Below, piece by piece: positions 17,786 through 26,957 of a stretch of DNA of 64,000 nt; position 1 is the first letter of the stretch, and the number at the start of each line of letters is the position of its first letter. The stretch is from assembly GCF_947654165.1 (NCBI RefSeq), contig NZ_CANTKB010000008.1, positions 1 through 64,000 on the forward strand, in the 5' to 3' direction. The notes beneath the pieces were generated by a model that saw nothing but the letters and a program-made list of their open reading frames with translations, had not been told where the DNA came from and did not search any database. The position numbers were made by a program, and so were the translations under genes. This stretch comes from an uncultured Blautia sp. GTDB lineage: Bacteria > Bacillota > Clostridia > Lachnospirales > Lachnospiraceae.

Positions 17786-18370
17786 TTAAAATACTTTTCG
17801 AATTTCATTTTTGATATCTTCCATGGTAAACGGAAGACTGTCTTTTTTCTGCTCATACAAAGCATAGCCGAAATCCACACTAAAAATCAAAAGCAAGATG
17901 CTGCTCATCCAGATTCCTGTGCGATAAGAATATTTGCTCACAATAAATTCTACTCCTTTGTGCAGGAACAAAAACAATCCTAAGGTGTAAAATCCCCACG
18001 CAATTGTACTCTCCAGGCAAAGAATCCCTTTGTAGTTAAAGGGTTTATCTGAATAGTCCCACCACACTTCACCAAAGATGTGAATCATCAGCTTTGCTGT
18101 CACATATTCCAGAAGTGTGGGAATGAGACAGCCCATGAAGTACAGAAGATAAATATTATGGCACACAGGCTTCAGTAAAAAGTATACGGTAAGTGCCCCC
18201 ACACCGTAGATCGGGCACATCGGTCCCCGCATAAATCCACGGTTTGTCAGTTTTTTATTGCAGATTGACATATAGATAGATTCCACCAGCCATCCAAGCA
18301 TGCTGTAGATCAGAAACCACTGAACAATATGGTACAGGTCTGTACCCAACATTCCTCTTGTCCAAAACAT
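17786..18370 (-). CDS. CmpB-type membrane protein (putative ABC transporter permease family)
   Basis: This 194-residue protein has about five membrane helices and the family landmarks LGWLVESIYMS and RGFMRGPMCPIYGVGAL. Relatives are listed as putative ABC permeases, but the biochemical role is not established. AAGGAGAAAGG precedes the ATG. It lies 21 bases downstream of the cardiolipin synthase gene, so the two are probably co-transcribed; a role at the membrane near phospholipid synthesis would be a guess. Confidence 0.75.
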   Translation of the reverse strand: MFWTRGMLGTDLYHIVQWFLIYSMLGWLVESIYMSICNKKLTNRGFMRGPMCPIYGVGALTVYFLLKPVCHNIYLLYFMGCLIPTLLEYVTAKLMIHIFGEVWWDYSDKPFNYKGILCLESTIAWGFYTLGLFLFLHKGVEFIVSKYSYRTGIWMSSILLLIFSVDFGYALYEQKKDSLPFTMEDIKNEIRKVF

Positions 18371-18391
18371 AACCTTTCTCCTTTTGTCTAT

Positions 18392-19927
18392 TTACAGCAT
18401 AGGAGCAAACAACCTTAGAATACTCTGCATTCCTCTGCGGAAGATATTCTGTCTGCGGCACATATCCAGAGTGATTTCTCTGGAATCCTCAAAGGTAGCC
18501 GTCATATCCTCTTTCACCTGCCCTACTGCCTGGCATTGATACATCCAGGTAGCACATTCGAAATGGAGATACAGGCTTCTGTAATCCAGATTGATGGTTC
18601 CCACAACTGCAATCTCATCATCACATACAAAGTTTTTCGCATGAATAAAACCAGGGGTGTACTCAAAGATCCGTACCCCTGCTTCCAGAAGCTGCTGATA
18701 GTAAGACTGGGTGAGCAAAAACACCAGCTTCTTATCCGGGATACCCGGTGTGATGATCCGCACATCTACGCCCTTTTTCGATGCCAGGCAAAGTGCAGTC
18801 ATCATTTCATTGTCTATGATCAGGTACGGTGTCGCAATATACACATACCGTTTTGCCTGATTGATAATATTCAGGTAAACATTTTCTCCCACGACCTCAT
18901 CATCCAGAGGGGAATCTCCATATGGCTGGACAAATCCGTCATTTTCAAATTCTTCCTGGTGAAAAATATAAGGCCCGTAAGCAGGCAGATGTGTTTTGGT
19001 TCTGGTGATCACCGTCCACATCTGCAAAAACATAACTGTAAGATTCCATACTCCTTCTCCATGAAGGCGGACTCCTGTGTCTTTCCAGTGACCGAAACGC
19101 ATCTGTTCATTGATATATTCATCTGCCAGGTTAATTCCTCCATTGTATCCTGTATGGCCGTCAATGATCAGTATTTTTCTGTGGTCACGATTGTTGAGAA
19201 CAATGTTCAAAATCGGACGGACAGGGTTAAATGCCGCACATTTGATGCCTTTTGCCTGAAGACGTTTATAGTATCTTGGGGGCAGGGTATTGACACATCC
19301 CACATCATCATAGATGAGCCTGACGTCCACACCCTGACTTGCTTTTTCTTCCAGCACATCCAGAATAGCTCCCCACATACGTCCCTCATGGATAATGAAA
19401 TATTCCAGAAAGATAAAATGCTCTGCTTTTTTCAAATCCTCCAGCATATCAATGAACATGTCATCTCCCACCCCATAATACTGTGTGGTGGTGTTTCTGT
19501 GTACCGGAAATCCGGCATAGTCACGGATATAGGCAGATTGATTGGAAACACCTTCGTTTTCTTCTTTCAGTGCTTTTCTGGTCTCCTGTGTCTCTTTGAA
19601 AAAATTAGATATCTCTTTAACTACTTTTTCGGATTCCTGAGTCATTTTCTTCGCAACTCTGGACTGACCAAGCAGCAGATAAATAATGACACCAAACACC
19701 GGGAATGCCAGAATCAAAATTGTCCATGCCAGTTTATAGGAAGGATTGATTCTTTTATTTACAACCCACAGAACCATGATCACGCTAAGTCCGTTCAGAA
19801 TCGTAAGGACATGTCCGGAAAAGGCTCCAAGCCCCCAGAGCATGGCAAAGATCCAGATCAACTGCAGCAAAACCGCTGCAACCGTGACAAACATTCTGCT
19901 GGATATTAATTCAATAATTTTTTTCAT
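18392..19927 (-). CDS. cls: Cardiolipin synthase
   Basis: The 511-residue enzyme has two N-terminal membrane helices and two phospholipase D-type HKD motifs: HRKILIIDGHTGYNGG and HAKNFVCDDEIAVVGT. It condenses two phosphatidylglycerols to cardiolipin at the membrane. The length is typical. A long open frame on the opposite strand (18536-19909) is a shadow of this gene's codon use. Confidence 0.92.
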   Translation of the reverse strand: MKKIIELISSRMFVTVAAVLLQLIWIFAMLWGLGAFSGHVLTILNGLSVIMVLWVVNKRINPSYKLAWTILILAFPVFGVIIYLLLGQSRVAKKMTQESEKVVKEISNFFKETQETRKALKEENEGVSNQSAYIRDYAGFPVHRNTTTQYYGVGDDMFIDMLEDLKKAEHFIFLEYFIIHEGRMWGAILDVLEEKASQGVDVRLIYDDVGCVNTLPPRYYKRLQAKGIKCAAFNPVRPILNIVLNNRDHRKILIIDGHTGYNGGINLADEYINEQMRFGHWKDTGVRLHGEGVWNLTVMFLQMWTVITRTKTHLPAYGPYIFHQEEFENDGFVQPYGDSPLDDEVVGENVYLNIINQAKRYVYIATPYLIIDNEMMTALCLASKKGVDVRIITPGIPDKKLVFLLTQSYYQQLLEAGVRIFEYTPGFIHAKNFVCDDEIAVVGTINLDYRSLYLHFECATWMYQCQAVGQVKEDMTATFEDSREITLDMCRRQNIFRRGMQSILRLFAPML

Positions 19928-19986
19928 ATTTTATTTCTTACCTTGTAAAAAAGCCCCTGGTATTGTCCAGAGGCCTTTACTGCACA

Positions 19987-20163
19987 TTAATTATATTTAC
20001 GTTTTCTAGCTGCTTCAGATTTTTTCTTACGGCGAACACTTGGTTTCTCGTAATGCTCTCTTTTACGGATTTCCTGCTGAATACCTGCTTTTGCACAGCT
20101 ACGCTTGAAACGACGTAAAGCGCTATCTAAAGTCTCGTTCTCTTTGACGATTACATTTGACAT
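19987..20163 (-). CDS. rpsU: 30S ribosomal protein S21
   Basis: The 58-residue basic protein begins MSNVIVKENETLDSALRRF and ends in a Lys/Arg-rich tail (RRKKKSEAARKRKYN). Length and sequence match S21. The start at the ATG at 20163 is chosen because the longer frame adds unrelated residues. It lies downstream of alaS and upstream of cls. Confidence 0.95.
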   Translation of the reverse strand: MSNVIVKENETLDSALRRFKRSCAKAGIQQEIRKREHYEKPSVRRKKKSEAARKRKYN

Positions 20164-20300
20164 AAGCTCACACCTAACCTCCCTCCAGCTGTAAATTGTG
20201 CATAATACAACTGTCTGGGTATTTTTATTGCACATCTGATATTATAGCAGATTTTTGAAGTTCGTCAACTATTTTATATGAAATTTCTTAAAAACTTTCA

Positions 20301-22940
20301 TTATTTTATCTGGTCTGCCAAAATATCTGCTGCTGCTTCCAGTGCTTCCGGTACTTTTGCAGGGTTTTTACCGCCGGCCTGAGCCATATTCGGACGTCCG
20401 CCGCCGCCTCCGCCTACAATAGCTGCCATGCCTTTGATGAGATTTCCTGCATGTGCTCCTGCCTTCTGTGCCTGATCAGTCACCATAGCCAGAAGACTTA
20501 CTTTTCCGCCGGCTACGCTGGCGAGAACTACCACACCTTCACCCAGTTTTTCTTTTAACTGGTCACCCAGGTCACGAAGTCCGTTCATGTCCACATCGGT
20601 AAGGGATACTGCCAGAAGCTTCACTCCTTTGACTTCCTGTACCTGATCCATAACATCGCCTACTGCATCCTGAGCCATTTTTGCTTTCAGGGACTCATTC
20701 TCACTGTGAAGTGCTTTTACTTCAGCCTGGAGATGTGCGATTTTCTCTTCAATTTCTGCCGGTGAGGTTTTCAGCATTGCTGCAATCTCTGCCTGACGTT
20801 TCTCGATTTCTTTATAGTAAGCGAATACGCCTTCTCCGGTAAGTGCTTCAATACGTCTCACACCTGCTGCAATACCGCTTTCAGATACGATTTTGAAGGT
20901 TGTGATCACACTGGTATTGGAAACATGAGTACCACCGCAAAGCTCTTTGGAGAAGTCTCCCATGGAAACCACGCGTACTTTTTCACCGTATTTTTCACCA
21001 AACAGTGCCATAGCCCCTGTTTTCTTAGCTTCTTCGATCGTCATCACATCTGTCACAACCGGAAGTGCTGCCTGAATCTCTGCATTGACGATTTCCTCTA
21101 CTTTTGCCAGCTCTTCTGCTGTCATAGCCTGGAAATGAGCAAAGTCGAAACGAAGTCTGTCCGGTGTTACCAGAGAACCTTTCTGTTCAACATGAGAACC
21201 TAATACGGTCTTTAATGCTTTCTGCAGAAGGTGTGTTGCACTGTGGTTTTTACAGCAGCTTGTTCTGCCTGCTTCACAAACCTGTAAAGTTACCACATCG
21301 CCTGTTTTGATCATGCCTTTGGTAAGAACACCAACATGACCTACTTTTCCGCCTCTTAAATTGATGGTATCTTCTACCTTAAACTCCGCATCTCCAAGTG
21401 TGATCACACCCTTGTCACCCTGCTGTCCGCCCATGGTAGCATAGAATGGAGTCTGCTCTACGAAAACAGTACCTCTCTGGTCTTCCGTAAGGGCGTCCAC
21501 TAATTCGGATTCTGTAGTGAGAACCGTTACTTTTGACCCGCAGACAAGCTTATCATATCCAACAAACTCTGTAGTAACAGCCGCATCGATTTCATCATAT
21601 ACCGTAGCATCTGCACCCATATAGTTGGTCACTGCTCTTGCTTCTCTGGCCTGTTTTCTCTGTACTTCCATTGCTTCTTTGAAGCCGTTTTCATCGATGG
21701 TATAACCCTTTTCTTCCAGAATTTCTCTTGTCAGATCCATTGGGAATCCATAGGTATCGTATAATTTAAACGCATCTTCACCGGAAAGCTCTGTGCGTCC
21801 TTCTTTTTGCATAACTTCTTCCATCTCGCTTAGGATATGAAGACCCTGGTCAATAGTCTTATTGAACTGCTCTTCTTCTTTGGTCAGTACCTGGAAAATG
21901 AAATCTTTCTTTTCTTCCAGCTCCGGATAACCGTCTTTGGAACCTTCGATCACAACTGCACTTAACTCTGCCAGGAATTTGCCTTCGATTCCCAGAAGAC
22001 GTCCGTGACGGGCTGCACGACGGATCAGACGGCGAAGTACATAGCCTCTTCCTTCGTTGGTAGGCATGATACCGTCAGAGATCATGAAGGTAGCGGAACG
22101 GATGTGGTCTGTGATCAGACGGATAGAAACATCTTTTGCCTCGTCTATCTTATACTCTGTGTGAGCCAGCTCACAGACTTTGTTGCGAAGTGCACATAAG
22201 GTATCTACGTCAAAAATAGAATCTACATCCTGAACAACAGAAGCCAGACGTTCCAGACCCATACCGGTATCAATGTTTTTCTGCACTAATTCTGTGTAGT
22301 GGCCTTCTCCGTCATTTTCAAACTGCGTAAATACGTTGTTCCAGATTTCCATGTAACGGTCGCATTCACAGCCTACGGTACAATCCGGGCTGCCGCATCC
22401 GTATTTTTCTCCACGGTCATAATAGATCTCGGAGCATGGACCACATGGACCTGCACCGTGTTCCCAGAAGTTATCTGCTTTGCCGAAACGGAAAATACGT
22501 TCTGCCGGGATACCGATTTCTTTGTTCCAGATTTCAAATGCTTCATCATCTTCTTCGTAAATAGACGGATAGAGACGGTTCTCATCCAGCCCTACAACTT
22601 TGGTCAAAAATTCCCAGGACCACGCAATGGCTTCATGTTTGAAATAATCTCCAAAAGAGAAGTTACCCAGCATTTCAAAAAATGTACCGTGGCGTGCAGT
22701 CTTTCCTACATTTTCAATATCGCCGGTACGAATACATTTCTGGCAGGTTGTCACACGGCGTCTCGGCGGGATTTCTGCTCCTGTAAAGTATGGTTTCAGT
22801 GGTGCCATTCCGGAGTTGATCAAAAGTAAGCTCTTGTCATTATGAGGAACCAGAGAAAAGCTCTTCATTGCCAGATGCTCTTTACTTTCGAAAAACTCTA
22901 AAAACATTTTTCTAAGTTCATTTACTCCGTATTTATTCAC
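20301..22940 (-). CDS. alaS: Alanyl-tRNA synthetase
   Basis: This 879-residue class II synthetase has a catalytic N-terminal domain (motif around RVTTCQKCIRTGDIENVG), an editing domain with HSATHLLQKAL and CGGTH zinc ligands, and a C-terminal DHHA1 domain with the glycine-rich GGGGGGRPNMAQAGG. It charges tRNA-Ala and clears Ser or Gly errors. I start it at the GTG at 22940 (VNKYGVNELRKMF), directly after a GGAGGG site; the longer frame upstream is not conserved in character. I looked for a T-box leader and saw none. Confidence 0.95.
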   Translation of the reverse strand: MNKYGVNELRKMFLEFFESKEHLAMKSFSLVPHNDKSLLLINSGMAPLKPYFTGAEIPPRRRVTTCQKCIRTGDIENVGKTARHGTFFEMLGNFSFGDYFKHEAIAWSWEFLTKVVGLDENRLYPSIYEEDDEAFEIWNKEIGIPAERIFRFGKADNFWEHGAGPCGPCSEIYYDRGEKYGCGSPDCTVGCECDRYMEIWNNVFTQFENDGEGHYTELVQKNIDTGMGLERLASVVQDVDSIFDVDTLCALRNKVCELAHTEYKIDEAKDVSIRLITDHIRSATFMISDGIMPTNEGRGYVLRRLIRRAARHGRLLGIEGKFLAELSAVVIEGSKDGYPELEEKKDFIFQVLTKEEEQFNKTIDQGLHILSEMEEVMQKEGRTELSGEDAFKLYDTYGFPMDLTREILEEKGYTIDENGFKEAMEVQRKQAREARAVTNYMGADATVYDEIDAAVTTEFVGYDKLVCGSKVTVLTTESELVDALTEDQRGTVFVEQTPFYATMGGQQGDKGVITLGDAEFKVEDTINLRGGKVGHVGVLTKGMIKTGDVVTLQVCEAGRTSCCKNHSATHLLQKALKTVLGSHVEQKGSLVTPDRLRFDFAHFQAMTAEELAKVEEIVNAEIQAALPVVTDVMTIEEAKKTGAMALFGEKYGEKVRVVSMGDFSKELCGGTHVSNTSVITTFKIVSESGIAAGVRRIEALTGEGVFAYYKEIEKRQAEIAAMLKTSPAEIEEKIAHLQAEVKALHSENESLKAKMAQDAVGDVMDQVQEVKGVKLLAVSLTDVDMNGLRDLGDQLKEKLGEGVVVLASVAGGKVSLLAMVTDQAQKAGAHAGNLIKGMAAIVGGGGGGRPNMAQAGGKNPAKVPEALEAAADILADQIK

Positions 22941-23070
22941 GGTTTTTCCCTCCTGATGGTATATCATTTTACGCTTCCCGGCAAAATCTTGGATTTCTGC
23001 CTGAAAAACGGTATAATCATTGTTTTTTATCATAGCACAGGATTTCCCGTATTTCAAGAAAAATCCTGTA

Positions 23071-23232
23071 TTAGTCCCGGCTCTGCTTCCTGTTCTTCTT
23101 GATTTTTTCCTGATTTTTCTGTTCTCTGTATCGTATCTGCTGTCTTTTTTGTTCTTTTTTTCTCATACAGTCCAAATCTATTTCATAAATGGTATTATCT
23201 TCTTCTACCAGCTTTGTTTTTGGATATTCCAT
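23071..23232 (-). CDS. Small basic coiled-coil-like protein, 53 residues
   Basis: A short frame begins MEYPKTKLVEEDNTIYEID, then becomes strongly charged (MRKKEQKRQQIRYREQKNQ) up to a stop at 23071. The ATG at 23232 has GAGGGAG six bases upstream. The charged half is probably a single helix and could bind nucleic acid. It lies upstream of alaS on the same strand, divergent from the pair at 23342. The family is not recognised. Confidence 0.55.
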   Translation of the reverse strand: MEYPKTKLVEEDNTIYEIDLDCMRKKEQKRQQIRYREQKNQEKIKKNRKQSRD

Positions 23233-23341
23233 ATAAAACTCCCTCTCTTTCTCTATAGTTTATGCCTCTAAAAATCTTTTGTCATAGAAAAAAGGGCTTT
23301 TGCATATAGTTTAAAAACTCAGATTACCGGGAGGACTGATT

Positions 23342-23683
23342 GTGGAACCCTATTCTTTTCTGGATGAAATCGCAGAAGAAGATTCTGTACAGATATTAAA
23401 GGCAGCCTTACCTTATCTACCTGCTTCCGGACAGTCTTTTATCTCTGTTCTGGCAAAATTTCTGGAACTTCAAAACACCGTCCGCCTGATTCATTCCAAC
23501 AGAGGAAATCCCCAGCTATGTGCTCAGTCCAGGGAAAAAGGAGACCCTTTAGAGATGCTCTCTGCCTGCAGCAAGGTATGTCACGGAGCTGCCAAAGAAC
23601 GTATTGACACTCTCATCAATGCCTTTTTGATGATACAAATGTTTGAATTATCTCAGAACAATGAAAGGAGCAAGACACCATGA
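23342..23683 (+). CDS. Unknown 113-residue protein, first of a coupled pair
   Basis: The frame starts with a GTG at 23342 preceded by GGGAGG. The protein is soluble and helical (LDEIAEEDSVQILKAALPYL, then FISVLAKFLELQNTVRLI). It has two cysteines near 72-80. Its stop overlaps the ATG of the next gene (ATGA), so the two are coupled. No family is recognised; the pair may be a Clostridia-specific accessory. Confidence 0.6.
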   Translation: MEPYSFLDEIAEEDSVQILKAALPYLPASGQSFISVLAKFLELQNTVRLIHSNRGNPQLCAQSREKGDPLEMLSACSKVCHGAAKERIDTLINAFLMIQMFELSQNNERSKTP

Positions 23684-23997
23684 ACAGCAAACCCCAGCGA
23701 CCGCCGGAAAAGAAAAACATCCAGGAAGAATCTTCCTGGATGAATCACCCCAACCTTGCCGGTATGGATATGTCAAAATTAGCACTTTTAAATTCTTTAG
23801 CCAGTCAGGGTGCCGGAAAAAGTCCAAAAGAGCTTCTTCCTTTCCTCCTGTCTGCAGCAGCCCAGGGAAAATCCCGGGGCATGGAGTTTAATTCTCAGGA
23901 AATGGAACAGATCATCCAGGTCCTGAAAGCCGGAAAATCTCCGGAAGAAGTCCAGCGTATGGAGCAGATCATCCAGATGATGAAGCTCATGCACTAA
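23680..23997 (+). CDS. Unknown 105-residue protein, second of a coupled pair
   Basis: The protein begins with a Pro/Lys-rich tail and continues into NHPNLAGMDMSKLALLNSLA, then a helical C terminus with a repeated phrase, EMEQIIQVLKAGKSPEE and RMEQIIQMMKLMH. There is no membrane segment. It overlaps the upstream gene by four bases and is convergent with the cinA-like gene, ending one base before that gene's stop. The MEQIIQ repeat suggests a helical oligomerising protein. Function unknown. Confidence 0.6.
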   Translation: MNSKPQRPPEKKNIQEESSWMNHPNLAGMDMSKLALLNSLASQGAGKSPKELLPFLLSAAAQGKSRGMEFNSQEMEQIIQVLKAGKSPEEVQRMEQIIQMMKLMH

Positions 23998-23998
23998 G

Positions 23999-24754
23999 CT
24001 ATTTTCTTTCTTTTTGTTTGAAATTTTCCAGAATACATTCCCGGAGCAGTACCAGGGCATAGACCACCGCCTGCTCTCTTATACTGCTTCGGTCTCCCTG
24101 GAAATGATGTTCCCTGACCACGGTCTTCCCTTTGAAGTTGCACCCTATGAACACGGTACCCACCGGTGCTGTCTCACTGCCTCCGTCCGGTCCCGCAAAA
24201 CCGGTGACAGAAATCCCTATGTCAGACCCTGTGGTAAAGGTACCACCTTTTGCCATCTCTCTGGCACATTTTTCACTGACGGCACCGTATTCTTTCAGAG
24301 TACTTTTCTTCACCATGGCAAAACGTTTTTTTGCCTTGTTGGAGTATGTGACAAACCCCTGCTTAAACACCTCGGAAGCCCCCGGCACATCTACGATTCT
24401 GGCGGACAGGGCACCACCTGTACAGGATTCAATGGTTGTCACCGTAAGATCCTGATTTCGCAGCAGTTCCACTACAGCAGTTTCCAGATTCTTATCTTTA
24501 TCTGTGGTATAAATACTCGCTCCGAAACGCACCTTCAGCTCCCGTACCAGAGGTTTCAGAAGTTTTCTCGCTTCTTTTTCACTCTCTGCTTTTGCGGTCA
24601 CTTTCAGATGCACCTCTCCCGGCTGCTCACTGACAGAAACTTCTGTCTCTTTCTGATGTTCCCTCAAATCCGCAATCGTTTGGTCAACCTCTTGTCTCTC
24701 AATTCCACAAAGTTTAATCATCTCTGTCTCCACACAATTCAAATCTGTGGTCAT
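23999..24754 (-). CDS. CinA C-terminal-type nicotinamide-nucleotide amidohydrolase, lacking the N-terminal domain
   Basis: The catalytic amidohydrolase part runs from about residue 90: TTIESCTGGALSARIVDVPG, then GSDIGISVTGFAGPDGG and GTVFIGC. It deamidates nicotinamide mononucleotide in NAD salvage. Full-length CinA is about 410 residues with an N-terminal molybdopterin-binding-like domain. Here only the short alpha-beta linker part (about 1-85) precedes the amidohydrolase, so the protein resembles an extended PncC. It lies at the end of the yicC-to-pgsA operon; GGGAGTG precedes the ATG. Confidence 0.8.
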   Translation of the reverse strand: MTTDLNCVETEMIKLCGIERQEVDQTIADLREHQKETEVSVSEQPGEVHLKVTAKAESEKEARKLLKPLVRELKVRFGASIYTTDKDKNLETAVVELLRNQDLTVTTIESCTGGALSARIVDVPGASEVFKQGFVTYSNKAKKRFAMVKKSTLKEYGAVSEKCAREMAKGGTFTTGSDIGISVTGFAGPDGGSETAPVGTVFIGCNFKGKTVVREHHFQGDRSSIREQAVVYALVLLRECILENFKQKERK

Positions 24755-24769
24755 GTTCGTTCACTCCCT

Positions 24770-25312
24770 TTAATCCTGCATGCTAAGTACACTTTTGTTC
24801 TTTACAATATAATCAATCAGTGAAATCACAGTAAGTGCCACTGCGATAACAATAAACACGGTGATAGCCCCCTGGAAAACCGGATTTTCCAGATTCATGA
24901 TCATAAGGATAATCATGATCATCTGAGAAACTGTCTTAAATTTGCCCCAGTAGCTGGCTGCAATAACAATGCCATTGTCTGCTGCGATCAGACGGAATCC
25001 GCTGATGATAAATTCTCTTGCAATAATGATAATGGTAATCCATGCAGCAAGCTGGCCGGTTGCTGTAAAACAGATCAGTGCAGAACATACCAGCAATTTA
25101 TCTGCCAATGGATCCATAAATTTTCCAAAATTTGTTACCAGATGGTACTTTCTTGCCAGATAGCCATCCAGGGTATCCGTAAGGCTGGCAATAACGAAAA
25201 TTGCCAGAGCAATCCATTTGTCTGCATTTCCGGTAATGTCATACATTAAGAAAGCAACAAAAAACGGAATCATAATAATTCTAGCTATGGTAAGTTTATT
25301 CGGTGTATTCAT
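24770..25312 (-). CDS. pgsA: CDP-diacylglycerol-glycerol-3-phosphate 3-phosphatidyltransferase
   Basis: The 180-residue multi-helix enzyme starts MNTPNKLTIARI and has the CDP-alcohol phosphotransferase signature DTLDGYLARK...GKFMDPLADK. It makes phosphatidylglycerophosphate, the precursor of phosphatidylglycerol and cardiolipin. It overlaps the rimO 3' end by 17 bases and is followed by the cinA-like gene. The pgsA-cinA order is common in Firmicutes. Confidence 0.93.
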   Translation of the reverse strand: MNTPNKLTIARIIMIPFFVAFLMYDITGNADKWIALAIFVIASLTDTLDGYLARKYHLVTNFGKFMDPLADKLLVCSALICFTATGQLAAWITIIIIAREFIISGFRLIAADNGIVIAASYWGKFKTVSQMIMIILMIMNLENPVFQGAITVFIVIAVALTVISLIDYIVKNKSVLSMQD

Positions 25313-26636
25313 CTTCTAACTCTCCTATCAAATCGTATTCCAAAGCTCCTGTCACATGAACTCTGGCAAAATCTCCTGACATCAGTTCCGTGTCGGTATT
25401 GACGAAAATATATCCGTCTACCTTAGGAGCATCTCCGTAGGTACGTGCTACATAGGCATTTTCGTCTGCAACCTTCCCTTCGATCATAACCTCCACCACA
25501 GAACCAATCTTGTCATTCCCTTTATCCAGAGAAATCTCCTGCTGCAGCTCCATCAGTTCTGCCTGGCGGTCCAGCTTTACCTCTTCCTCAATCTGCTCCG
25601 GCATATTGGCAGCCGGTGTATCTTCCTCCGGTGAATAGGTAAACACACCAAGACGGTCAAATTCCATGGTATCAATAAATTCCATTAACTCCTCATGGTC
25701 TTTCTGCGTTTCTCCCGGGAATCCTGTGATCAGGGTGGTTCTTAAAATAATATCCGGAATCTCATTTCGCAGTGTCTGTATGATATCAATGAGTTCCTGT
25801 TTGGTCGTTCTTCTTCCCATTCTCTTTAAAATCCTGTCACTGCAGTGCTGAATCGGCAGATCCAAATAATGACAGATCTTCGGTTCTTCCTTCATGGTCT
25901 GAATCAGCTCAGGATAAATCTCTTCCGGATAACAATAAAGAACACGAATCCACTGGATTCCGGAAATCCGGCACAGTTTTTTCAGAAGGATATGAAGACT
26001 TTTCTCTCCATATAAATCCTGCCCATAAACAGTGGTCTCCTGGGCAACCAGGATCAGTTCCCGCACGCCCTGTGAGGCTAGGTACTCTGCCTGGCTCAGA
26101 AGCTGCTCCATGGGGATACTGCGGAAATTTCCACGGAGTTTTGGAATGATGCAGTAAGTACAGTGTTTGTCGCAGCCCTCTGCAATCTTCAGATATTCAA
26201 AATATCCTCCGGTGGTAATGACTCTTTTTTCACTGTGCTGCGGAAGGGAATTGATATCTTTAAATTTCAGGAAAGATTCTCCCAAAAATACCTGGTCCAA
26301 AGCTCTAATGATCTCATCATAGCTGGCTGTTCCCAGCACAGCATCCACCTCCGGTATTTCCTGAATGATCTCTTCTTTGTAACGCTGCGCCAGACATCCG
26401 GTGACCAGAAGGGCTTTACAGATACCTTTTTCCTTATACTCGGCCATCTCTAAAATGGTGTTGACACTTTCTTCTTTTGCATCATGGATGAATGCACAGG
26501 TGTTGATGACAATGACTTCGGCTTTTGTCTCATCATTGGTAATCTCATATCCCTTTTCCACCAGCATTCCCAGCATCTCCTCGGAATCCGTAAGATTTTT
26601 GTCACATCCGAGGGAAATAAACAATACTTTTTTCAT
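25296..26636 (-). CDS. rimO: Ribosomal protein S12 methylthiotransferase
   Basis: A radical SAM enzyme of 446 residues with three parts: an N-terminal MTTase domain (VLFISLGCDKNLTDSEEMLG), a radical SAM domain with the CxxxCxxC cluster in GCDKHCTYCIIPKLRGN, and a C-terminal TRAM domain. It adds a methylthio group to an Asp of S12. I use the ATG at 26636 (MKKVLFIS), preceded by CTGGAGG; the longer frame adds an unrelated leader. It is translationally coupled to pgsA. Confidence 0.92.
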   Translation of the reverse strand: MKKVLFISLGCDKNLTDSEEMLGMLVEKGYEITNDETKAEVIVINTCAFIHDAKEESVNTILEMAEYKEKGICKALLVTGCLAQRYKEEIIQEIPEVDAVLGTASYDEIIRALDQVFLGESFLKFKDINSLPQHSEKRVITTGGYFEYLKIAEGCDKHCTYCIIPKLRGNFRSIPMEQLLSQAEYLASQGVRELILVAQETTVYGQDLYGEKSLHILLKKLCRISGIQWIRVLYCYPEEIYPELIQTMKEEPKICHYLDLPIQHCSDRILKRMGRRTTKQELIDIIQTLRNEIPDIILRTTLITGFPGETQKDHEELMEFIDTMEFDRLGVFTYSPEEDTPAANMPEQIEEEVKLDRQAELMELQQEISLDKGNDKIGSVVEVMIEGKVADENAYVARTYGDAPKVDGYIFVNTDTELMSGDFARVHVTGALEYDLIGELEDEYTE

Positions 26637-26705
26637 GTGTGCCTCCAGGTTTTCATAAATGTCAGAAAGGACTACCTGCATCTGCTGCGGGCAGTCCTTA
26701 GCATC

Positions 26706-26957
26706 TTATTCCTCTTCTTCTGTCTCTTCTTCATCCGGCAGAATATGCACTCTTCCTTTGTAAATCTCTTCTACAGCTGTAGAAAGCGGTTTTTTTCCGT
26801 CGCTGCGAACCAATGGTTCCTTGCCTGCAATAAGCTGTCTCGCTCTTTTGCTGGTTGCCAGAACAACAGAGTAACGGCTGGTTACTAATGGTTCATCCTC
26901 CATTTCTGCTCCTTCATTGATTGCTTCCATTAATTCTGTGTAAGATGGATGTATCAT
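26706..26957 (-). CDS. rpoZ: RNA polymerase omega subunit
   Basis: The 83-residue protein begins MIHPSYTELMEAI and includes RYSVVLATSKRARQLIAG, the conserved omega region, with a Glu-rich tail. It helps assemble RNA polymerase. It overlaps the gmk stop by four bases, the usual gmk-rpoZ arrangement. Confidence 0.92.
   Translation of the reverse strand: MIHPSYTELMEAINEGAEMEDEPLVTSRYSVVLATSKRARQLIAGKEPLVRSDGKKPLSTAVEEIYKGRVHILPDEEETEEEE

Noticed and set aside
18536..19909. 457-codon open frame antisense to cardiolipin synthase
   Set aside because: Entirely inside a certain gene on the other strand, cysteine- and phenylalanine-rich composition, no ribosome site. It is a codon-use shadow.
22299..22829. 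176-codon plus-strand frame inside alaS
   Set aside because: Shadow of the synthetase gene on the other strand.
22941..23060. T-box leader for alaS
   Set aside because: No T-box core or antiterminator could be seen in the short leader, although alanine synthetase genes sometimes carry one.
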